Below, in pieces: positions 7,294 through 11,027 of a stretch of DNA of 11,027 nucleotides. The DNA is from Pyrinomonadaceae bacterium (GTDB lineage: Bacteria > Acidobacteriota > Blastocatellia > Pyrinomonadales > Pyrinomonadaceae). Both the position numbers and the translations under genes were made by a program. The stretch's first letter is position 1. The number at the start of each line of letters is the position of its first letter. A model generated the notes under the pieces. It was not told the origin of the DNA, made no database searches, and worked only from the letters and a program-made list of their open reading frames with translations. Location: NCBI GenBank assembly GCA_025929655.1, contig JAICPV010000030.1:1-11027 (forward strand), read 5' to 3'.

Positions 7294-7771
7294 CCTCGTT
7301 GTCCTTATCGAACACCGAAGTATTCTTCAAGGGTTTGGCGAAAATCGCATGTACACGCGTCATTCGCCGGGTTTTTGTATTCCGAAGCGGTTCTGCGGGG
7401 AACCTGCCTCCGGTCAGCACCCGAAACCAACTTTCGAAGGGTTCGCAGCTCACCCGAAGGGAGCATGGTGCCATTAGGTTTTTGTTCTGGTGGCTTTTCC
7501 TCCACCGCCGGTTACGTCCCCGGCAACGAGGCTTAACATCCGAAGATATTAAGCGGCATATGCACTCGCAGGCTGATCAGTGCCGTTGAGCGTTACCCGT
7601 TTTTATCCGGGTAACTCGAAAGATCCGAAGATCTTTCCAGCAAGCCTTTCGGCTTCGACTCCGGGCGTCCACTGGCAAATCCATTCCGCTGTCTTTGCCA
7701 TCGAACGATGTGTCGCCACATCCGTTCCACCTCCCGGTGCCGGTCAAACCGCCCGTAAGCAATCTGACTAT
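7254..7771 (-). ncRNA. Large structured non-coding RNA, about 515 nt, class not recognised
   Basis: A consensus promoter (7779-7806) and an intrinsic terminator (7253-7293) on the same strand bound a region without a convincing gene. Read on the minus strand, it is filled with local hairpins: 7703-7727 (10 bp, one bulge, GCGA loop), 7642-7655 (5 bp, GAAA loop), 7618-7637 (8 bp, UUCG), 7592-7615 (8 bp), 7531-7554 (10 bp, UUCG), 7507-7524, 7489-7506, 7448-7464 (UUCG), 7389-7404, 7337-7368 (6 bp plus inner stem) and 7310-7325 (6 bp, UUCG). Longer pairings enclose some of them, for example CCAG 7637-7640 with CTGG 7672-7675, and CGGCA with TGCCG at 7554-7585. The C(UUCG)G and GNRA loops are stable only as read on the minus strand, which fixes the sense. 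I found no RNase P core, tmRNA tag or acceptor arm, group I or II intron core, or 6S pattern. Confidence 0.75.
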
Positions 7772-7778
7772 GTATGCC

Positions 7779-7806
7779 ATCATACGCGCTAAAAAACACA
7801 AGTCAA
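7779..7806 (-). promoter_or_regulatory. Sigma70 promoter of the ncRNA
   Basis: On the minus strand TTGACT (7801-7806) and TATGAT (7779-7784) are 16 bases apart, five of six matches in each box. The transcription start is expected near 7771-7772. The DnaA-box cluster begins about 50 bases upstream of the -35 box, so DnaA could influence it. Confidence 0.75.
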
Positions 7807-7858
7807 GTAGAAAATGCTTTAACAAATCGCTTATTTTCAACAACTTACAGGCCCTACC

Positions 7859-8013
7859 TGTGGAAAACCGTGGATGCCGCCTGTGGATAAAATTGTGGAA
7901 AATCGAACAAGTTTTTACGATGCACAAGTTAACTTTTTTGCACCAGATTTTGACAGGCAGATCGCCTGTGGAAAAGAAAAATAATTCGTCAAAAAATATT
8001 TTTTTTACGAATA
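7859..8013. other. Candidate replication origin: DnaA-box cluster with AT-rich element
   Basis: Four DnaA boxes face the same way: TGTGGAAAA at 7859-7867, TGTGGATAA at 7882-7890 (exact complement of TTATCCACA), TGTGGAAAA at 7894-7902 and again at 7967-7975; a weaker CGTGGATGC lies at 7869-7877. Next to the last box is a very AT-rich run with an inverted repeat, a likely duplex-unwinding element. There is no gene across 7810-8060. No dnaA or dnaN is in the window, and gene directions on the two sides do not show the clean divergence expected at an origin. A DnaA-titration site or a DnaA-regulated promoter are alternatives. Confidence 0.45.
7984..8012. repeat. AT-rich inverted repeat
   Basis: Arms ATTCGT (7984-7989) and ACGAAT (8007-8012) flank an A-run followed by a T-run that can also pair, giving a nearly continuous stem of about 12 bp. 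It lies nine bases past the last DnaA box. It could serve in unwinding at an origin or, less likely, as a bidirectional terminator. Confidence 0.55.
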
Positions 8014-8066
8014 TTTCGCAACTCGTTCAATAGGTAGTTTTTGCTTCTTGATTCGCTGAAATGAGT

Positions 8067-8293
8067 CTACGAATCCAGACGTTGTATCGCGAACGCGGAG
8101 TCGGAGTCTTCTTTGCTAAGAAGATCGTAAAGGCGATGTTCCGGGTTGGCAAAGTCATTTTCCGGCACCGCGATCCCGGCGCGTCTAAGCCGATAGGCGC
8201 CGATGGATACCAGAAGCGAATATACTGTTTCGCGACCCTCTTTCAGATCAGCAATGCCCTGAACAAAAGTTCTTCTCCCGGTTTCACGCCCAT
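8067..8293 (-). pseudogene. Possible decayed or frameshifted small gene, product unknown
   Basis: A minus-strand frame ending at TAG 8067-8069 reads like real protein over about 65 residues: VQGIADLKEGRETVYSLL, then VSIGAYRLRRAGIAVPEN, then HRLYDLLSKEDSDSAFA, with varied codons and a natural amino-acid mix. That frame has no ATG, GTG or TTG upstream before it runs into the rpmA terminator. The nearest ATG (8293, reading MGVKPGEELLF) is in a neighbouring frame and stops after 16 codons, so one frameshift between about 8250 and 8275 would join them into a 75-residue protein. Decay, a sequencing error, or a non-standard start such as ATT are all possible. The plus-strand frame over the same bases (8061-8300) looks less protein-like. 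I recognise no family. Confidence 0.4.
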
Positions 8294-8323
8294 ATTTTAA
8301 CCGATTTCGATCCGTTCGTTCCC

Positions 8324-8355
8324 AAAAAAAAATAGCACATGTCGGAACATGTGCT
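8324..8355 (-). terminator. Intrinsic terminator after rpmA
   Basis: A perfect 9-bp stem (8334-8342 with 8347-8355, AGCACATGT arms) is followed on the minus strand by A and nine U (complement of 8324-8333). It lies 24 bases after the rpmA stop and ends the rplU-rpmA unit. Confidence 0.9.
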
Positions 8356-8378
8356 TTATTAAATCTGGTGAATACCTA

Positions 8379-8657
8379 TTAAGCGGCGGTTTGAGCCGAC
8401 GGTTGCTCGGCGTAAACGCTGATAAACTTTCCTTTCCGGCCTTTGTCTTCGAACTTAACAAATCCTTCGATCAACGAAAACAACGTGTCGTCCTTGCCGC
8501 GGCCGACGTTTTTGCCGGGCTTCCATTTCGTACCGCGCTGACGCGCGAGAATGTTGCCGCCGAGAACATGCTGGCCGCCGAATTTCTTCAAGCCAAGCCG
8601 CTGCGAATGCGAATCGCGGCCGTTCCGTGATGATCCTACACCTTTCTTATGTGCCAT
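8379..8657 (-). CDS. rpmA: 50S ribosomal protein bL27
   Basis: The 92-residue protein has the bL27 signature: MAHKKGVGSSRNGRDS at the N-terminus, then QRLGLKKFGGQ, ILARQRGTKWKPG and the GKDDTLFSLIEGFVKF strand pair. bL27 reaches towards the peptidyl-transferase centre with its N-terminus. The start directly exposes the mature AHKK end, with no cleavable leader of the Firmicutes type. It lies 66 bases behind rplU, shares its promoter and is followed by a strong terminator. The short Ala/Gln-rich tail is extra to the conserved core. Confidence 0.98.
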   Translation of the reverse strand: MAHKKGVGSSRNGRDSHSQRLGLKKFGGQHVLGGNILARQRGTKWKPGKNVGRGKDDTLFSLIEGFVKFEDKGRKGKFISVYAEQPSAQTAA

Positions 8658-8660
8658 AAC

Positions 8661-8720
8661 GCTATTCCGAATTCAAGATTCCGGATTCCAGATTGAAAAA
8701 TGAATCAAATTGGAATTTGG
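8661..8720. repeat. Degenerate short repeats in the rplU-rpmA spacer
   Basis: The spacer is made of imperfect copies of a GGAATT/GATTCC word: GAATTCAAGATTCC, GGATTCCAGATT, TTGGAATT and TTGGAATTT on the plus strand. It is AT-rich and has no gene. Copies in both orientations can pair, so a small hairpin between the two ribosomal genes is possible. Confidence 0.45.
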
Positions 8721-8723
8721 AAT

Positions 8724-9014
8724 TTAAATTTTTTCGATCTTAATTTCCGTGTATCCCTGCCTGTGGCCCTGTTTGCGCTTGTACTGTTTGCGGCGTTTCT
8801 TTTTGAAAACGATCACTTTTTCGCCGCGGCCGTGACCGACGACGGTCGCGGAAACAGAAGCGGCACCGATCTTGGCGTCTTTGCCCGCCCCGACGACCAA
8901 CGCCTCGATGTCGACCCTTTTACCGGCGTCGGCATCGATCGTGGGAACGCGCAGCGTTTGTCCTGCTTCAACAGGAAACTGCTTCCCGCCGGTTCTTATA
9001 ATTGCGTAACTCAT
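8724..9014 (-). CDS. rplU: 50S ribosomal protein bL21
   Basis: The 96-residue protein has the bL21 pattern: MSYAIIRTGGKQF at the start, a beta-rich middle with VDIEALVVG, then VVGHGRGEKVIVFKKKRRK and the RKQGHRQ-x-T-E-I-K-I end that contacts 23S rRNA. E. coli bL21 has 103 residues. A GGAG Shine-Dalgarno site lies nine bases before the ATG at 9014 and a near-consensus promoter about 60 bases upstream, so this gene opens the rplU-rpmA unit. obgE, which often follows rpmA, is not adjacent here. Confidence 0.98.
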   Translation of the reverse strand: MSYAIIRTGGKQFPVEAGQTLRVPTIDADAGKRVDIEALVVGAGKDAKIGAASVSATVVGHGRGEKVIVFKKKRRKQYKRKQGHRQGYTEIKIEKI

Positions 9015-9072
9015 CTTTCAAGTCTCCGTCCGGCGTCTGGGCGAGAAATCACCCAATAGCCGAAAAGACCAA

Positions 9073-9101
9073 ATTATACGCATCCATTTCGGACTAGTCA
9101 A
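9073..9101 (-). promoter_or_regulatory. Near-consensus sigma70 promoter of rplU-rpmA
   Basis: On the minus strand TTGACT (9096-9101) and a perfect TATAAT (9073-9078) are 17 bases apart. The leader of about 50 bases ends with GGAG nine bases before the rplU start. It is the best promoter in the window, as expected for ribosomal protein genes. Confidence 0.85.
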
Positions 9102-9164
9102 CGCTCCGCATTCGCCGCTGACGTCCGCCGCCGGTAAATTCCTGAATAACCGGAAATATTGTGC

Positions 9165-9196
9165 TAAAATCGGCAAATACACACCAAACATAGGAG
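9165..9196 (+). promoter_or_regulatory. Extended -10 promoter and Shine-Dalgarno site for the membrane protein gene
   Basis: TGCTAAAAT ends at 9170, giving an extended -10 (TAAAAT 9165-9170) with only a weak -35 (TGAATA, 16 bases upstream). AGGAG at 9192-9196 lies eight bases before the ATG at 9205. Confidence 0.55.
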
Positions 9197-9204
9197 AACG
9201 GACC

Positions 9205-9669
9205 ATGGAAAATGCCGCCAATCTCGCCGACATCGAAACTTATCAGTCGAAGGTTTCAGAAATGCGCACGGGCGCAAGTTGGTTTTACTGGGTCGCGATC
9301 GCGGCCGTTCTAAGCACCTTTTTGGTTTATTTCGTAAACTTTCAAACCCATTTCATTGGACTCGGCGTAAACGAGTACCTGGACGCGCGGGCCCTTGCCA
9401 GCGGTTCCGATACTCTTCGATGGGGCACGATATTGCTGCAGATCGCGATCGCGGGAATTTTGGCTGCATTCGGCTACTTCGCCTGGAAGGGAAGCGATAT
9501 CGCTTTTATCCTCGGGCTGTTTTTATATTTTGTTGATGCGGTCGTGCTGCTGGGTTATCGCGAGATCTTCGCGTTTGGCTTTCACCTTTTCGCGATGTTC
9601 TTCATTTTCAAAGGACTGCTGGCGAGCCGGCGGAGATTCGACCCCTCGGTTGACGCAACCGGTGCCTAG
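9205..9669 (+). CDS. Four-helix integral membrane protein, function unknown
   Basis: I do not recognise a family. The 154-residue product has a polar N-terminal 24 residues, then hydrophobic segments at about 25-45, 72-94, 98-117 and 120-139, and a short basic tail (SRRRF) before the C-terminus, which fits a cytoplasmic end. The loop between helices 1 and 2 (about 46-70) holds the polar stretch NEYLDARALASGSD. There are no cysteines, signal-peptide cleavage site or catalytic motif that I can see. The ATG at 9205 is backed by a good Shine-Dalgarno site and promoter, so it is a real expressed gene. It has its own transcription unit between rplU and hpt; its stop codon overlaps that of hpt, both using the palindrome CCTAGG. 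Confidence 0.8.
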   Translation: MENAANLADIETYQSKVSEMRTGASWFYWVAIAAVLSTFLVYFVNFQTHFIGLGVNEYLDARALASGSDTLRWGTILLQIAIAGILAAFGYFAWKGSDIAFILGLFLYFVDAVVLLGYREIFAFGFHLFAMFFIFKGLLASRRRFDPSVDATGA

Positions 9670-10241
9670 GCTCGCGACGGGTCTTTTACGACCGCTATGA
9701 ACGGCAGATTGCGGTAGCGGCCGGCGGCGTCGAGGCCATAGCCGACGACGAATTTATTCGGCACTACGAAGCCGGTATAATCGATCTGTAATGCTTTATT
9801 TATCCGCGGCTCCGGCTTATCCAGAAAACTGGCGAGCTTGATCGAGTTCGCACCTCGCGACCCTAGTATCTCGAGCAGCCGGGTCAAAGTAAGCCCGGTG
9901 TCGATAATGTCCTCCACGACCAGAACGTCCTTTCCGCGGATCGAATTGCTCAGATCTTTCAGTATTTCCACGTCGCCTGTCGATTTCAGCTCGTTCTTGT
10001 AGCTTGAAACCGACATGAAATCGATCGTCATTTTGAGATCGATCGCACGCATCAGGTCCGCAAGGAAAACACAAGAACCTTTCAACACGCTGACCAAAAC
10101 CAGGTCTTTTTCGAGATAGTCGCGGGTGATCTCGGCGCCGAGGTCTCGAATGCGGTCGGAGATCTGCTGCTGGGAAAACAGAACTTCGAGATTCGGATTT
10201 GTAAATTCCGTTGCGGCTTTCAGGGTCGGTTCGGCTGTCAT
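9666..10241 (-). CDS. hpt: Hypoxanthine phosphoribosyltransferase
   Basis: The enzyme salvages hypoxanthine (and usually guanine) with PRPP to give IMP or GMP. With the ATG at 10241 it has 191 residues. It shows the LKGS loop at 53-56, the flexible-loop MSVSSY segment at 76-81, the PRPP loop VLVVEDIIDTGLTL at 106-119 and the purine-binding block VPNKFVVGYGLD at 160-171. An upstream TTG at 10283 would add 14 residues, but it lies before the expected transcription start of the promoter at 10273-10301, so the ATG is preferred. hpt is common near tilS/ftsH in other phyla; here it stands alone, convergent with the membrane protein gene and divergent from the RpiB-like gene. Confidence 0.93.
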   Translation of the reverse strand: MTAEPTLKAATEFTNPNLEVLFSQQQISDRIRDLGAEITRDYLEKDLVLVSVLKGSCVFLADLMRAIDLKMTIDFMSVSSYKNELKSTGDVEILKDLSNSIRGKDVLVVEDIIDTGLTLTRLLEILGSRGANSIKLASFLDKPEPRINKALQIDYTGFVVPNKFVVGYGLDAAGRYRNLPFIAVVKDPSRA

Positions 10242-10272
10242 ATTGGCTGTTTCGGGATAACGATTTTTAGCA

Positions 10273-10301
10273 ATACTATTCAAACGGTTTATAATTTACA
10301 A
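10273..10301 (-). promoter_or_regulatory. Candidate promoter of hpt, overlapping a divergent promoter
   Basis: On the minus strand TTGTAA (10296-10301) and TAGTAT (10273-10278) are 17 bases apart, giving a start near 10266 and a leader of about 25 bases to the ATG at 10241. It overlaps the plus-strand -10 box at 10290-10295. Confidence 0.55.
10290..10295 (+). promoter_or_regulatory. -10 box of the RpiB-like gene promoter
   Basis: A perfect TATAAT on the plus strand, 28 bases before the ATG at 10323. The -35 region (about 10267-10273, TTTAGCA) is poor, so the promoter may need an activator. It sits within the spacer of the hpt promoter, so the two may compete. Confidence 0.45.
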
Positions 10302-10322
10302 GCAGGCTGCCCGCATCCATTC

Positions 10323-11027
10323 ATGGCTGATCAGAAACAGGAAGACCGCTTAAGCACGCGCGACCGCGTGCGGGCGATGGTGCGCGAGGTCCTGGCGTCG
10401 GTGCCCGCAGAACCGGAAACATTGTCATCAGAAAAACATCATCCTGAACACCTTATCGTGAATTCGCTGAAGGAAAAACACGATCGGGAATACGATCGCG
10501 ACGAATCCTCGAAATCGCTGATCACCGAAGACGACCTGCGGGGACTGGAAAACGGTTCACGGGTTCGCATCGGAGCAAACGCGAAGTTTACGCCGCTGGC
10601 AGCAGACATCGTCAGCGAGAAGGGAATCGAACTTATTCGAAAACAGCCGCGGGAAGCTGGGCTCGTAATAAAATCGATCGCCATCGGCGCCGACCACGGC
10701 GGTTTTCCGATGAAGGAGCAGCTGAAATCTTTTTTGTCCGATCTCGGAATTCAGATACGCGATTTCGGGACCAATTCCACTGACGCGGTCGACTATCCCG
10801 ATTTCGCGCACGCGGTCGCTACGGCTGTTGGTTCAAAACACGTCGATGCGGGAATCATCATCGACGGAGCGGGGATCGGCAGCGCGATGGCAGCCAACAA
10901 AGTTCCCGGCGTGCGTGCTGCCGCATGTTACTCGACTGCACTCGCGAGAAATTCTCGCGAGCACAACGGTGCGAACGTTTTGACACTCGGAAGCGGACAA
11001 AATTCTTTCGAAGAGATAAAAGAGATC
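10323..11027 (+). CDS. RpiB/LacAB-type sugar-phosphate isomerase with microcompartment-cargo-like N-terminus (3' end outside window)
   Basis: The frame runs from ATG 10323 to the edge (235 residues seen). The order is: an amphipathic helix at about 11-27 (TRDRVRAMVREVLASV); a charged, disordered-looking linker to about 65; a module at about 67-106 with ITEDDLR, a VRIGANAKFTPLA turn and KGIELIR; and an RpiB/LacA/LacB domain from 118 (IAIGADHGGF at 120-128, DYPDFAHAV at 157-165, GAGIG-x-AMAANK at 182-193, REHNGANVLTLG near 212-223). RpiB interconverts ribose- and ribulose-5-phosphate. Ordinary RpiB is about 150 residues and has no such extension. The helix resembles encapsulation peptides of bacterial microcompartment cargo, and the middle module resembles N-terminal parts of microcompartment-linked proteins such as EutT and EutQ. 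The usual catalytic Cys of the CGTG motif is Asp181. About 30 residues are missing at the edge. Substrate is uncertain. Confidence 0.85.
   Translation, partial: MADQKQEDRLSTRDRVRAMVREVLASVPAEPETLSSEKHHPEHLIVNSLKEKHDREYDRDESSKSLITEDDLRGLENGSRVRIGANAKFTPLAADIVSEKGIELIRKQPREAGLVIKSIAIGADHGGFPMKEQLKSFLSDLGIQIRDFGTNSTDAVDYPDFAHAVATAVGSKHVDAGIIIDGAGIGSAMAANKVPGVRAAACYSTALARNSREHNGANVLTLGSGQNSFEEIKEI

Noticed and set aside
7305..7505. Minus-strand frame of 66 codons (GTG start) inside the ncRNA
   Set aside because: It runs through several perfect tetraloop hairpins, has no Shine-Dalgarno site and an odd composition; the structure explains the bases better than a protein does.
7254..7771. RNase P RNA, tmRNA or intron identity for the structured RNA
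   Set aside because: No GAGGAAAGUCC or ACAGAA-type RNase P core, no tag ending in Ala-Ala or tRNA-like acceptor arm, no group II domain V and no group I P7-type core were found by eye; a covariance-model search was not possible.
7577..7927. Minus-strand frame of 116 codons
   Set aside because: It starts upstream of the ncRNA promoter, crosses the DnaA boxes and promoter, and its product does not resemble a protein.
8061..8300. Plus-strand frame of 79 codons
   Set aside because: It is the reverse of a more protein-like minus-strand frame, lacks a Shine-Dalgarno site and ends without a known family pattern.
10242..10283. TTG start of hpt at 10283
   Set aside because: It lies upstream of the expected transcription start; the ATG at 10241 gives the normal family length.
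1..11027. CRISPR arrays, tRNA or rRNA genes, insertion sequences
   Set aside because: No regular repeat-spacer pattern, no tRNA-like cloverleaf or rRNA signature and no transposase or terminal repeats were seen.

Overview
The window looks like chromosomal DNA of a moderately GC-rich Gram-negative bacterium. The most likely source is the Acidobacteriota, class Blastocatellia. This rests on the long secreted-type DFDGD repeat protein, the pair of MacB-type permeases without an ATPase, and the overall gene mix; it is an inference from family habits, not from a marker alignment.

Layout. Positions 1-873 (+) hold the 3' end of a protein built from 45-residue FG-GAP/VCBS-like repeats. It meets comF tail to tail. 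From 4584 leftwards a minus-strand operon runs obgE - nadD - rsfS - rlmH - dksA/traR-like, with comF last. These genes serve ribosome assembly and maturation (ObgE, RsfS, RlmH), NAD synthesis (NadD) and transcription control (DksA-like). A good sigma70 promoter sits almost on the obgE GTG start, so that mRNA may be leaderless. Divergent from obgE, two paralogous MacB/FtsX permeases (4683-7188, +) lie 10 bases apart with no ATPase nearby.

The stretch 7189-8378 holds no convincing intact protein gene and is the most unusual part. (a) On the minus strand there is a strong promoter (TTGACT-16-TATGAT), about 515 bases packed with perfect hairpins, several capped by C(UUCG)G or GNRA tetraloops, and a textbook intrinsic terminator. 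I read this as a large structured non-coding RNA of a class I cannot name. (b) Just upstream of its promoter are one perfect and three near-perfect DnaA boxes in the same orientation, followed by a very AT-rich inverted repeat. This is a candidate replication origin or DnaA-controlled region. (c) Next comes a coding-like minus-strand reading frame without a usable start, perhaps a decayed gene.

To the right, rplU and rpmA (-, with their own consensus promoter and terminator) are separated from obgE, their usual neighbour, by 3.8 kb. A four-helix membrane protein (+) and hypoxanthine phosphoribosyltransferase (-) follow. The right edge (+, incomplete) carries an RpiB/LacAB-type sugar-phosphate isomerase. 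Its unusual N-terminal extension looks like a bacterial-microcompartment targeting helix plus a module seen in microcompartment cargo, and Asp replaces the usual catalytic Cys. It may be the first gene of a microcompartment operon beyond the window.
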